From contig JBFLVJ010000012.1 in NCBI GenBank assembly GCA_040758595.1, positions 1-53,036 of the forward strand: a DNA stretch of 53,036 bases. The letters are read 5' to 3'. Each line of letters opens with the position of its first letter. Position 1 is the first letter of the stretch. The notes under the pieces are model-generated. The model ran no database searches, had not been told where the DNA came from, and saw only the letters and a list, made by a program, of their open reading frames with translations. Below are positions 8,144 through 16,084 of the stretch, piece by piece. Made by a program: the position numbers and the translations under genes. The stretch is from Bilamarchaeum sp040758595. Its GTDB lineage: Archaea > Micrarchaeota > Micrarchaeia > Anstonellales > Bilamarchaeaceae.

Positions 8144-8473
8144 ATGGAAGAGGAAGAAGAGATGGTCGCGCCCCAGATGGCGATGCCGCCCGTGATGAGG
8201 GTCGCAGCGCTGAGCATGACCGCGGACCTGATAATAGCGTTCGGCATCATATTCGCGCTTCTGGGGATAGCGGCATTCGTCACCGACCTATTCGGGGTGA
8301 AAGGCGCCGGGGAGTTCCTGGTGGGGCTCGCGCTGTGCCTTATCGGGGCGGCGCTGCTTTCCATATCCAAGAGGCAGATGGCATCCATGCCGCCCCCTCG
8401 GCCAAGAGCGGTCGCCCGGCCGCCTCCGGTCCCGGGTATGGACAAGAAGGACGAATCAGCCAGCTACCGCTGA
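8144..8473 (+). CDS. Small two-helix membrane protein
   Basis: 109 aa. An acidic N-terminus (MEEEEE) is followed by two hydrophobic helices (LIIAFGIIFALLGIAAFV and FLVGLALCLIGAALLSI) and a proline/arginine-rich tail (PPPRPRAVARPPPVPG). No family recognised. It begins 1 base after the deaminase stop, so it is probably in the same transcript. Confidence 0.7.
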   Translation: MEEEEEMVAPQMAMPPVMRVAALSMTADLIIAFGIIFALLGIAAFVTDLFGVKGAGEFLVGLALCLIGAALLSISKRQMASMPPPRPRAVARPPPVPGMDKKDESASYR

Positions 8474-8508
8474 TCGCGGGTAGACCGCGGCAGTGGCAGA
8501 GGCCTTCT

Positions 8509-8577
8509 GCGGTTTCCGGCAGCGGATTCCGGGTCCCGCCCGTGAACCCTAAACAGGGACTTGAGACCCGAAACCGC
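8509..8577. repeat. Dispersed repeat hairpin
   Basis: Perfect 8-base outer arms GCGGTTTC (8509-8516) and GAAACCGC (8570-8577), with further matching motifs GGGTCCCG and GGGACTTGAGACCCG inside. Same family as the copies at 4689 and 46521. It follows the small membrane protein and could act as a 3' hairpin. Confidence 0.6.
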
Positions 8578-8610
8578 CTCGGGTTAGCTTTCAGAACAGC
8601 GGTGGAGCGG

Positions 8611-8617
8611 TTTAAAA
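8611..8617 (+). promoter_or_regulatory. TATA box of candidate small RNA
   Basis: TTTAAAA is centred 26 bases before 8640, which is the first base of the candidate C/D-box RNA stem. Confidence 0.4.
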
Positions 8618-8638
8618 GGCGGCGCTGAGTAATAACCT

Positions 8639-8702
8639 CGGCAACGATGACTGCACCGTCCCAGGCTGATCGATGATGACAAGAGTAGCTAAGGAGTTGC
8701 CG
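8639..8702 (+). ncRNA. Candidate C/D-box guide RNA
   Basis: About 64 bases bounded by a perfect terminal stem CGGCAA/TTGCCG (8639-8644 and 8697-8702). Inside are a C-like box ACGATGA (8644-8650, one mismatch to RUGAUGA), D' CTGA (8666-8669), a perfect C' ATGATGA (8673-8679) and CTAA (8689-8692) where D (CTGA) should be. Size, order and D'-C' spacing fit archaeal sRNAs that guide 2'-O-methylation. The imperfect D box is the weak point. Confidence 0.38.
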
Positions 8703-8773
8703 CTTCAATCCTCTGCCCAGCCCTAGGAAAACATTAATATCCTTGTTGCGGATATATGGGCGGGAGGAATAAC

Positions 8774-9517
8774 ATGAGACTGATTATCCAAGACGCGCCA
8801 GCGCTGAAATCCGCCATCGATGCCATAGTCTGCCTCGTGGAGGAGGGCCAGTTCGAGGTGAAGGCCGACGGGCTCCAGCTAAAAGCCATGGACCCATCGC
8901 AGATATCGATGGTCTCGTTCTCCATGCCCAAGGAGGCCTTCGTGGAGTACAGCGTCCCGGAGGAGATGAAAATCGGTGTGGATATCGGCCAGCTGGCCAG
9001 CGTGCTCTCCAGGGGCAAGAAGGGAGAGAGGGCCGAGCTCTCCGTCGAAGAGGGCAGGCTCATCGTGAAGTTCAGCGGGGAGAAGCACAAGAAGACGTTC
9101 AAGGTGCCACTCATCGAGACCGGAGACCGCGTCCAGAGAGAACCGAGGATAGAGTTCAAGAACACCGCCAGGATAAAGGCCGACGCCCTCAAGGACACCC
9201 TGAAAGACGCGAAACTCATCAGCTCCCATGTGAGGCTGCAGCTGAGCCCGGAGCAGTTCGTGGTGGATGTCAGGGGAGAGAGCGGCGACGTGAAGGCCGA
9301 GTTCGAGAAAGGCAGCAGCGATCTGACCGAACTGACGGTGGGCGAAGGGGCAAGGGCCACATTCCCCCTCCAGTACCTGGAGGACATGGTGAAAGCCACC
9401 CCGTCGTCGTCTGCCGTTACCATAAACCTGGAGACCGACAGGCCCCTCAAGCTCGAATACGACGTAGAGGGTGCCAAGGTCGTCTATTACCTCGCCCCCA
9501 GGATAGAAACGGATTAA
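8774..9517 (+). CDS. pcn: DNA polymerase sliding clamp PCNA
   Basis: 247 aa, the normal size. It is the ring-forming processivity factor for replicative polymerases and a platform for Fen1, ligase and RFC. Family signatures are the N-terminal LKSAIDAIVCLVEEGQFEV, the block LKAMDPSQISMVSFSMP, and the C-terminal PLKLEYDVEGAKVVYYLAPRIE (the 'LAPRIE' end is typical of archaeal PCNA). ATG 8774 is chosen because GGGAGGA (8761-8767) is an ideal ribosome-binding site; an in-frame ATG at 8756 lies before that site. Monocistronic in appearance. Confidence 0.97.
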   Translation: MRLIIQDAPALKSAIDAIVCLVEEGQFEVKADGLQLKAMDPSQISMVSFSMPKEAFVEYSVPEEMKIGVDIGQLASVLSRGKKGERAELSVEEGRLIVKFSGEKHKKTFKVPLIETGDRVQREPRIEFKNTARIKADALKDTLKDAKLISSHVRLQLSPEQFVVDVRGESGDVKAEFEKGSSDLTELTVGEGARATFPLQYLEDMVKATPSSSAVTINLETDRPLKLEYDVEGAKVVYYLAPRIETD

Positions 9518-9599
9518 GACGATTGTCGTAATCCGTGACACAGGTTTTTAAACACAATGTAGCACAATTGATATCAGGCAGAAACAGGAGTGTCCGACC

Positions 9600-10475
9600 A
9601 TGAAAAAGACTGAGTTCGCGTTCATGCAGAGCCCGGAGGACAGGCAGACCAGCCTGGACGCCGGAAAGCATGAGGACTACGAGCTCCCCGAATTCTCCAA
9701 GGACGTGCCGACTTCTTCGAGGAAGAAGGAATCCGGCGGCACCACCACCGTGGAATACGAATGGAAGGAGTCCCCAGCCCAGAGGGTGCGGGTGAAGAAG
9801 ATAGACTTCCGCACCGGGGAGGACCTGGCTGACCTTTATCGGATAGCCGCCAGGGATGGAGCGGACAGCATCTGCTTCAAGCACAACAACAACACCTATA
9901 TACTGAGGAAGACCGTCAAGGAGGTCGCCCAGGCCATCTACAACGCCTATGGCAAGATAAAGGGCGCTCTGGAGAACATCGTCGGCTACATGAAGACGGT
10001 CATCGGCAATGATTATGTGATATCCAAGGTGGAAGGCGAATCATGGGCATTCGACAGGAGGGTCGCCAAGGGAAGCGTCCACTACGTCGATGTCGACACG
10101 CTCGATCCCAGATCCAAGGACAGGCTGGTCGAGATGATATCCGAGAAGGTGGCCGACCTCCACGCCGAGAACCTCATCATAGGCAGATTCACGCTCAACA
10201 ATATACTCCTTGGCAGCGATGACATGAGGTTCACCGACCTGCGGAAGCTCCGCGTATCCAGGAGAAGGCCTTTTGTGATCGAGGAGTTCAAGAGCATACT
10301 CCAGTATCTGTTCGCCATCGGGCTGGCCACCAGGGAGGACATATACGCCTCCATAGCCTATTATGCGGCGCGCAATGAAGCTGGCTGCGATGAGTGGTAC
10401 CAGGAGAAGATGGGGAAAAAGGCCGCGGACCAGCTCGATGTCGTCGGCAAGATAGAAGAGGAAGTCTACAACTAA
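9600..10475 (+). CDS. Bud32/RIO-like pseudokinase
   Basis: 291 aa. A polar, probably disordered N-terminus (~60 residues) precedes a protein-kinase-like fold. The block VADLHAENLIIGRFTLNNILLGSDDMRFTDLR aligns by eye with the Bud32/RIO catalytic segment (LH..dvIHgDLTtsN.......IDFG). The catalytic His-x-Asp has become Ile-Gly-Arg and the DFG has become DLR, while the metal-site Asn is kept. It is therefore probably catalytically dead, acting as a binding or regulatory protein. A TATA-like TTTTTAAA (about 9546-9553) and AGGAGTG upstream support start 9600. Convergent with Rad50; the stops overlap by 4 bases. Confidence 0.7.
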   Translation: MKKTEFAFMQSPEDRQTSLDAGKHEDYELPEFSKDVPTSSRKKESGGTTTVEYEWKESPAQRVRVKKIDFRTGEDLADLYRIAARDGADSICFKHNNNTYILRKTVKEVAQAIYNAYGKIKGALENIVGYMKTVIGNDYVISKVEGESWAFDRRVAKGSVHYVDVDTLDPRSKDRLVEMISEKVADLHAENLIIGRFTLNNILLGSDDMRFTDLRKLRVSRRRPFVIEEFKSILQYLFAIGLATREDIYASIAYYAARNEAGCDEWYQEKMGKKAADQLDVVGKIEEEVYN

Positions 10476-12775
10476 TCAGCTTCCACGATGGTCTGCCCGT
10501 TGCTCTCTTTATCCCGCTTCAAGCGGTAGCTCGAGGCGAAATCAGAGCCGATGAAACGCTCCTCGTGGGTTATCACGAATATCTGCTTGACGACTTCAGG
10601 CACTCTTGTCTGCAGGGCGGACGAGAGCAATTCCACCGCCTCTGTGTCCAGGTTGTGGGTGGGTTCGTCCAGGATAAGCCAGCCCAGTTTCGGGGTGAGG
10701 ACCATGGCCAAAGAGATGCGCAGGGCCAGCGCCGCGCAGGCTCGCTCTCCCCCGCTGGCTATCGTCTCCAGAGGGTGCCAGCCGCTCCCGTCGTCCACCT
10801 CGAAGAGGTAATCTTTTTCGGTGACCCCGAGCTTCAGGGCGGCGTAGTTCTTGTATGGATAGAACATGCCCCATATCTCGTTCATGGCCGTGTTTATGGC
10901 ATCCGCCAAGGTGAGCCTGAGGCTCGTCTGGGTCTCCAGCAGGGCGTTCTTGTATAGCGATAGCTGCTCATCCAGTGAAGCGAGGGCGGATATCTCCTTC
11001 TCCATCGAGCGCAGAGCCCCCAGCTCCTTGCGCAGTTGCAGGAGCATCTCTGTAGTCAGCTGGAGCTCCTTCTCTAAGGCAGATTTAGCCGCTGAGGCGC
11101 GCTCGCTCTCCAGGCGGGCCTGCTCGGTCGCGCTTCTGGATGACTCATAAGACTTCTCATCGAAGCTGAGCTGGGCGAGGGACTGCTTTATCTGCTGGAG
11201 GCGCTCCTGGAGCTTCGCGGCCTCGGATTTCTTGATTAGCAAAGATTTGAGCTCTGTGGCCTTGGCCCGGGTGGATTCCATATTTTCGCTCAGTCTTTCC
11301 TGATCTGATTGGCAAGCGATGCGCTCTTTTTGTCTGGCGGAAAGCTCGCCTTCGACGGCCATCTTCCGCTCTGCGAGAGCCGGAACCTCCTTCGATTCTT
11401 TCTCGAGAGCCTGTATGCGCTCGGAGAGGAGCGATAGCTTCCGGATGGCGGATTGCGAGGATTCCGCCCGCTTCTTCTGCTCTGCGAGAAGGGCCGGGAG
11501 CTCTTCCGAGCGGGCTTTCGCTTCGGTGATGTGGGCCACCTGCTCTTTTTTGACATGGGCCAGACCGTCTTCGGTGAGCTTGGAGAGGCAGAGCGGGCAT
11601 TCTGATAGACCGGGCTTGAGCTTCCTCAGGGATTCCGTGCGCTCTGCGATCTCGCGCTCGAGCGATTTGCGCTCGGATTCGAGAGACAGGATGCTTTTCT
11701 CGGCTTCTTTCTGGAGTGATTCGAGCTGATCCGAGGTCTTTCCTGCGAGGAGCCGGATCCGCTCTTCCCTGGCGCTCTCGAGACGGGATTTCGCTTCGGC
11801 GATGGATTTTGCCTTGGCATCTAGCATGCCGGATTCCTTGGAGAGGGACGCGATGGTTTCTTCGATCCGTTTGAGCTTCTGCCGGAGGCCGGTCCGCTTG
11901 ATATCCAAGGCCTTGAGCTCTGCGTTCAGTGTCTCGAGAGCGGCTTCGTCGACCGTCTTGCCCTCGAGCTCTTTTGCCAGGGAGGAGTGCTGGGCGGTGA
12001 GGCGGATGTCCTCCTTTGCGAGGGATTCGGCCTGCTCTTTCTTCTGCCGCAGCCCCTCGAACTCTTTCTGGAGGCGCTGCACGTCCTGGCGGTGCTTGTC
12101 ATAGGCGGCCGCGGCTTTGGCGAGTTCTGTCTTTGTGGTTTCGAGTTTCGAGTTCCGGATTTTCTCATCGCCCTCCAATGAGGAGAGGCGCTCTCTGCTG
12201 AACTGGCCCTCCAGGCCCTGGCGGCGGGATTTGAGGCGGTGGATGACCGAGATGACGCTGGCCCTTGCGGTCTCGAACCTGTCCAGGCCGAGGAGGGCGT
12301 CTATCTCTTCCTTCCTCCGTCTTGGATCCAGGTTCAGGAAATAGTCGATGTTGTTCTGCTCTGAATAGATGGCCCTTGTGAAGAGGTCGTAATCGACGCC
12401 GGTTATGGCCTCTATGTGTTTGGTGACGGCGCTCGGGCCGTGCTCGAGCATGGCATTGTCCTTGTAGAGCTCGGCGCTCGATGATGCCCCTTTCTTGTCA
12501 CGCTCTATGGCACGCTCTATCCTATATGAGGAGCCGTCCCAGTCGAACACCAGGACTGCCTTGGCCTGGGGCTCGTTGAGGCGGACGATGTTCTCCAGCT
12601 TGAGCTTCCTGCGCTCCAAGGCAGGGAAGGTGCCGTAGAGGGCGAAGCTGATGCCTTCGAGGATCGAGGATTTGCCGGCACCCATGATGCCGACCAGGAG
12701 GTTCGTGCCTTTGCTGAATTCGAGCCGGCTATCCTGGTGGGATCGCCAGTTGACCAGCCGGATTGACCGGATCAT
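10472..12775 (-). CDS. rad50: DNA double-strand break repair ATPase Rad50
   Basis: 767 aa ABC-type ATPase of the Mre11-Rad50 complex, somewhat shorter than well-studied archaeal Rad50 because the coiled coil is short. Walker A is GIMGAGKSSILEGISFALYG (residues ~29-48). The middle is a long heptad-rich coiled coil with a zinc hook SECPLCLSKLT. The C-terminal end has the ABC signature SGGERACAALALRISLAM, Walker B WLILDEPTHNLD and an H-loop TH. The start at 12775 coincides with the expected leaderless start of the TATA box at 12799-12807. Mre11 is not adjacent in this window. A stretch near 12136-12160 matches the dispersed repeat (encoding RNSKLETTK). Confidence 0.93.
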   Translation of the reverse strand: MIRSIRLVNWRSHQDSRLEFSKGTNLLVGIMGAGKSSILEGISFALYGTFPALERRKLKLENIVRLNEPQAKAVLVFDWDGSSYRIERAIERDKKGASSSAELYKDNAMLEHGPSAVTKHIEAITGVDYDLFTRAIYSEQNNIDYFLNLDPRRRKEEIDALLGLDRFETARASVISVIHRLKSRRQGLEGQFSRERLSSLEGDEKIRNSKLETTKTELAKAAAAYDKHRQDVQRLQKEFEGLRQKKEQAESLAKEDIRLTAQHSSLAKELEGKTVDEAALETLNAELKALDIKRTGLRQKLKRIEETIASLSKESGMLDAKAKSIAEAKSRLESAREERIRLLAGKTSDQLESLQKEAEKSILSLESERKSLEREIAERTESLRKLKPGLSECPLCLSKLTEDGLAHVKKEQVAHITEAKARSEELPALLAEQKKRAESSQSAIRKLSLLSERIQALEKESKEVPALAERKMAVEGELSARQKERIACQSDQERLSENMESTRAKATELKSLLIKKSEAAKLQERLQQIKQSLAQLSFDEKSYESSRSATEQARLESERASAAKSALEKELQLTTEMLLQLRKELGALRSMEKEISALASLDEQLSLYKNALLETQTSLRLTLADAINTAMNEIWGMFYPYKNYAALKLGVTEKDYLFEVDDGSGWHPLETIASGGERACAALALRISLAMVLTPKLGWLILDEPTHNLDTEAVELLSSALQTRVPEVVKQIFVITHEERFIGSDFASSYRLKRDKESNGQTIVEAD

Positions 12776-12798
12776 CTAATGGGATATGCAACGGAGTG

Positions 12799-12807
12799 AT
12801 TAAATAT
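12799..12807 (-). promoter_or_regulatory. TATA box of rad50 (leaderless)
   Basis: ATATTTAAT on the minus strand is centred 28 bases before the ATG at 12775, predicting a transcript that starts at the A of the start codon. Confidence 0.6.
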
Positions 12808-12839
12808 CCTCGATGAGATAGCTTATCCTGTGATGATAA

Positions 12840-12990
12840 AGGTGATCGCCGAGCGGTCTCCCTAAGCTTGCGCCCGTTATGATGCGTCCGCATCCTTCGG
12901 GCCAGGGTTCGTCCCGGCCACGGGGCGGTCAAAACGCGCGAGCGTTTTGGTCGGTTGCTACGCGCAAGCGTCGCAGCATCGCGATGAAGA
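12840..12990. other. Structured non-coding region, hairpin cluster
   Basis: Between rad50 and fic lie about 370 bases without a credible gene. This part holds several short stems closed by stable tetraloops: a GGCC..GGG-TTCG-TCCC..GGCC hairpin (about 12898-12919), CAAAACGC-GCGA-GCGTTTTG (12930-12949), ACGC-GCAA-GCGT (12960-12971) and the 10-base palindrome CATCGCGATG (12977-12986). UUCG and GNRA loops suggest RNA structure. I could not match it to RNase P, SRP RNA or a tRNA. Confidence 0.4.
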
Positions 12991-12994
12991 TTGA

Positions 12995-13006
12995 CGTGCG
13001 GTCTGA
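12995..13006 (+). repeat. 12-base direct repeat, left of fic
   Basis: CGTGCGGTCTGA occurs here and again at 14173-14184, bracketing the fic gene and its promoter. It may be the trace of insertion of the cassette. Confidence 0.45.
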
Positions 13007-13099
13007 GTAGATTTCATTAGCCTGATACACGCGCTTTTTAGCGAGTGGAAGAAGGACAGGTCATCGCAAAGTGCAAACAAGTAGACCTGCTCGCCCCCA

Positions 13100-13119
13100 C
13101 CCCACAGCAAGCTGTGGGG
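13100..13119. terminator. Hairpin downstream of fic
   Basis: Perfect 9-base arms CCCCACAGC and GCTGTGGGG around AA, about 30 bases beyond the fic stop. There is no T-run, so a terminator or 3'-end stabilising role is only plausible. Confidence 0.4.
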
Positions 13120-13148
13120 AACTACCCCCAGATTGATATTAGAATCGG

Positions 13149-14036
13149 CTAGCGTGCATAGTTCTTGTACTCCTTCACGTACCTTTTGAAGAACCACTGC
13201 ACAAATACTGCGTCATTCTTCTTCACCTGCGAACGCTCAAGCGCAGTGTAGTAACTGCTTCTGTTTTCATAATGAATGTTCAACAAGGGGAAACTATGCT
13301 TGTGCAAAACGAAATTCATCAGAAGCCGGCCTGTTCTCCCATTACCATCACCAAATGGGTGGATAGTTACGAATTTCAGATGCACCAATGCTGCCAGTTC
13401 AACTGGATGTAGTTTTTCCCTGTTCCTATTGTACCATTTGAAGAATTCGTTAAGCAAAATCGGAACCTCGATCGGGCTGGGCGGCATGAACTTGCTTCCT
13501 GAAATGGCAAGTTGATACTCGCGCATCTTGCCTGCCATATCTGGTTTGGTCCCTTCAAAGAATTTCTTGTGCCAATAAAGAACGATCTGCAGCGTTAATT
13601 CTTTCTTGTAATCAAGAATTTCATAGAATAATTTTTCATGCGCTTCAGCTTCTTTTATATCCTTCACTGGTTTGGAGCGAGGCGTAAGTCCGCGTTCAAG
13701 AAGGTCTGCCGTCTCGCGATAGGTAAGTTTCGAACCTTCAATCCTATTAGTATCATAGGTAAACTTGACTGAAAACGAGTGAACTTGCTTTTCTAGTACA
13801 CTCTTTGGGGTTTTCTGTTCCTCCTTCGAATAATTTTTCTTGATTTTATTCAATTGGGGGTACCAACGTTCCTTATAAATCTCTGAAAGAAACTGGGTTT
13901 TGAGTTCCTCAATTTTGTTTGGTATTTTCGTGCCGAGGTATTTTTCCTTAGTAGTAACGCCGTGTCCGGTGCGGACAGTATGCTCCAGGTAATAGTAAGT
14001 TTTCGTGCCCACTGTCTTTTTCTTTATCGTTACCAT
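13149..14036 (-). CDS. Fic-family AMP-transferase (class II)
   Basis: 295 aa. It transfers AMP (or another nucleotide part) to Ser/Thr/Tyr of a target protein. The active-site loop HPFGDGNGRTGR (residues 226-237) is intact. The inhibitory helix motif T-N-R-I-E-G (96-101) matches [ST]xxxE[GN] and lies N-terminal to the Fic core, so this is a self-inhibited class II Fic. The first ~40 residues form a strand-rich module (TYYYLEHTVRTGHG). AT-richer than its neighbours, flanked by 12-base direct repeats, and driven by a promoter inside an inverted repeat, all of which point to horizontal acquisition. Toxin, stress or defence roles are possible; the target is unknown. Confidence 0.92.
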   Translation of the reverse strand: MVTIKKKTVGTKTYYYLEHTVRTGHGVTTKEKYLGTKIPNKIEELKTQFLSEIYKERWYPQLNKIKKNYSKEEQKTPKSVLEKQVHSFSVKFTYDTNRIEGSKLTYRETADLLERGLTPRSKPVKDIKEAEAHEKLFYEILDYKKELTLQIVLYWHKKFFEGTKPDMAGKMREYQLAISGSKFMPPSPIEVPILLNEFFKWYNRNREKLHPVELAALVHLKFVTIHPFGDGNGRTGRLLMNFVLHKHSFPLLNIHYENRSSYYTALERSQVKKNDAVFVQWFFKRYVKEYKNYAR

Positions 14037-14047
14037 GCTAATTCATT

Positions 14048-14095
14048 ACCCTTACATATTTATATATTTTTCTTTTTTACTTAAAATGTAAGGGT
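14048..14095 (-). promoter_or_regulatory. fic promoter inside an inverted repeat
   Basis: Perfect 10-base arms ACCCTTACAT (14048-14057) and ATGTAAGGGT (14086-14095) flank an AT-rich stretch with a TATA box (about 14058-14066) centred 26-27 bases before the fic ATG at 14036. The arrangement looks like an operator controlling a leaderless transcript. Confidence 0.6.
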
Positions 14096-14172
14096 AGAGG
14101 AGGTACGTTTCCTAGGGAAATGCATTGTGTGTCCTGAAACCTCGTAGCTCAGGCAGATCGATTCTATCTTAG

Positions 14173-14184
14173 CGTGCGGTCTGA
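14173..14184 (+). repeat. 12-base direct repeat, right of fic
   Basis: Second copy of CGTGCGGTCTGA (first at 12995-13006), just beyond the fic upstream region and before the lipoprotein stop. Confidence 0.45.
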
Positions 14185-14198
14185 CAACAAGATTCTTG

Positions 14199-14999
14199 CT
14201 AGTCGGCATATGGCAGCTCGAGTATAACCCTCAGTTCGCTATACGCAGTCGGATCATCGACCGATTCGATCCTCCAGAGAGAGCCGCGGTCCTGGAGCGG
14301 CGTTCCGAGATAATCAGGTGTGGCTTCACCATAGACCATAGTCGAGAGCTCGACCTCTGTTTCTCCAACTCCGCCGGATGAAGGACACATAGACCAGGAC
14401 CTCGAGAATTCAGCGACCGGATCGAAACACCTCTTGGACGCGCTTCCTGTCGCATAATCCACACGCCACGGCACATTTGATGAGACTGTGATCTTTGTAG
14501 ACGCTTTACATGGGTTTTTCATGCAAAGAGGCGCCGTGACGACGACATTCGATGGATTTGCTTCTATGCCAGCAACGAATCTTTTCTCATCGACCACCAT
14601 CCGAACCTGCTCGCAATCGCTCGTGCCGAAGCCGTCCCGTGCGCATACTTCGAAATCATAGGTCCCTGCGATAGCAGGTGACCCGTTGAAAAGGCCGTTG
14701 GGCAGCAGGTTTATCCCGGTCGGATGGAGCCCGCTCCCATAAACGATTGAATATGGCGGTCTTCCGCCGATCGGGTTTGTCGCCGGCGCCAACCCCCCGC
14801 ACACTGCGCCCGACCGTGCATCATCCGGTTCGCAAAAAGAATAGCTATAGGGCGCATCCACTGCTCCGGACGGAAGCTCCCGGGGTACGATAAAAACGAT
14901 GTCGTTCCCATCCGGCCAGGGCGGCTCTGTGCAACAGCCGGCTAGGGCGAGGGCCAAAAAAACGGATGCGGATAGAACCGTTTTCCCATTTGCGTCCAT
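14199..14999 (-). CDS. Secreted lipoprotein with Ig-like domain
   Basis: 266 aa. The N-terminal signal peptide (TVLSASVFLALALAGCC) ends in a lipobox LAGC, so the mature protein is probably lipid-anchored outside the membrane. Residues ~45-140 resemble the putative-Ig (He_PIG) type: a PYSYSF strand, GGRPPYSIV, LPNGLFNGSPAIAGTYDFEVCARD. The rest has Cys pairs consistent with extracellular disulfides. The C-terminal part is unassigned. Monocistronic and divergent from the next small membrane gene; an adhesion or surface role is inference. Confidence 0.75.
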   Translation of the reverse strand: MDANGKTVLSASVFLALALAGCCTEPPWPDGNDIVFIVPRELPSGAVDAPYSYSFCEPDDARSGAVCGGLAPATNPIGGRPPYSIVYGSGLHPTGINLLPNGLFNGSPAIAGTYDFEVCARDGFGTSDCEQVRMVVDEKRFVAGIEANPSNVVVTAPLCMKNPCKASTKITVSSNVPWRVDYATGSASKRCFDPVAEFSRSWSMCPSSGGVGETEVELSTMVYGEATPDYLGTPLQDRGSLWRIESVDDPTAYSELRVILELPYAD

Positions 15000-15102
15000 G
15001 GGCTTTTTTTGTGTTCAAGGTTTATATTCCATTTACCAGCCCGCCCCGGCCTGGCTCCGGTAACGTATTAAAATGTTAAATCCGGGGCATAACCGTGAGA
15101 CC

Positions 15103-15495
15103 ATGGATTTCGGAAAGACAGCAGGCATGGTGATCGGTGGCATCGTCATCGGATTCATCGTCGTCCTGGTCGGGATAATAGGGATTTTCCTCTTCGCCAT
15201 ATTCGGCGCGCTCATCGGAGCCGTGACCGGATGGATCCTCAGCATGACCCCAGTACTGGGAGATGCGGTGAAGGCTGGATTCACCTCGGTGTTCGAGATA
15301 GAATCGCCTGACCTGGTCGCCATGGGCGCGATGCTCGGTTTCATAGCCGGCTTCTTCAAGCAGTGGGACCACAAGGGCGGCGACAAGAAGGATGAGTGCG
15401 ACGAAAAGAAGTTCAAGGAGTGGGCCAAGGATTTCGAGGTGCCCAAAGTCCACATAGATATAGAGCCGAAGCCCAGAACCAAGAAGAGAAGGTGA
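15103..15495 (+). CDS. Small membrane protein
   Basis: 130 aa. Two to three hydrophobic segments (GMVIGGIVIGFIVVLVGIIGIFLFAIFG; ALIGAVTGWILS; VAMGAMLGFIAGFF) are followed by a charged cytosolic tail ending PRTKKRR. No family recognised. ATG 15103 (MDFGKTAG) is preferred over 15073, because the latter overlaps the TATA box TATTAAAATG at 15066-15075. Confidence 0.65.
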   Translation: MDFGKTAGMVIGGIVIGFIVVLVGIIGIFLFAIFGALIGAVTGWILSMTPVLGDAVKAGFTSVFEIESPDLVAMGAMLGFIAGFFKQWDHKGGDKKDECDEKKFKEWAKDFEVPKVHIDIEPKPRTKKRR

Positions 15496-15514
15496 GGCCC
15501 GGGAGGCATTGGCG

Positions 15515-16084
15515 ATGAAGATCGGGAAAACCCTCTATGTCAGCGACAGGAAGGCCTGGCGCGCATGGTTGTCTAAACACCACAAGAGCGAGAGGGAGGT
15601 CTGGCTTGTCTACTACAGGATGGCGAGCGGCAAGCCCCGGATTTCGTACAATGACGCTGTCGAGGAGGCGCTCTGCTTCGGCTGGATAGACAGCATTGTC
15701 AAGAGGCTCGACGACGAACGGTTCGCACAGCGATTTTCCCCGAGGCGCAGGGGAAGCGCGCTCTCCCAGATGAACAGGGAGAGGATACGGAGGCTCTTCG
15801 CTGCCGGGAAGATGACGAAGGCCGGACTGGATGCGGTGTCCCATGCCTTCAGCCACGAACCGGACCATAGCGAATCCGCGGTGGCTGCCGACATCCTGGC
15901 AGCGATACGGAAGGAATCTGATGCCTGGAGAAACTTCTGGAAACTGCCGGAATCATATAGGCGGATACGCATCGCATACATAGAGAGCCAGAGGCGCCAT
16001 GGGAGGGGTGCTTTCCTGAGGAGCCTGGGGAATTTTGTCAGGATGACCGCCAAGAACAAGCGATTCGGCATGATGCAGGACTGA
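15515..16084 (+). CDS. YdeI/OmpD-associated-like protein
   Basis: 189 aa. Matches the YdeI family by the N-terminal block (TLYVSDRKAWRAWLSKHHKSEREVWLVYYR) and the hallmark SYNDAVEEALCFGWIDSIVKRLDDERFAQRFSPRR. In bacteria YdeI-type proteins are linked to stress or bacteriocin resistance; the molecular role in archaea is unknown. GGGAGG at 15501-15506 sets the start at ATG 15515 rather than the TTG at 15509. Cytosolic; the C-terminus is rich in basic residues. Confidence 0.8.
   Translation: MKIGKTLYVSDRKAWRAWLSKHHKSEREVWLVYYRMASGKPRISYNDAVEEALCFGWIDSIVKRLDDERFAQRFSPRRRGSALSQMNRERIRRLFAAGKMTKAGLDAVSHAFSHEPDHSESAVAADILAAIRKESDAWRNFWKLPESYRRIRIAYIESQRRHGRGAFLRSLGNFVRMTAKNKRFGMMQD

Noticed and set aside
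12845..12925. tRNA-like string (GCCGAGCGGTCT... GGGTTCGTCCC)
   Set aside because: D-arm and T-arm look-alikes are present but position 58 is not A, and no acceptor stem or anticodon arm closes; not a tRNA.
14140..14190. Second tRNA-like string (TCGTAGCTCAGGCAG)
   Set aside because: Only a D-arm-like piece; no T arm or anticodon stem follows. It could be a remnant but cannot be supported.
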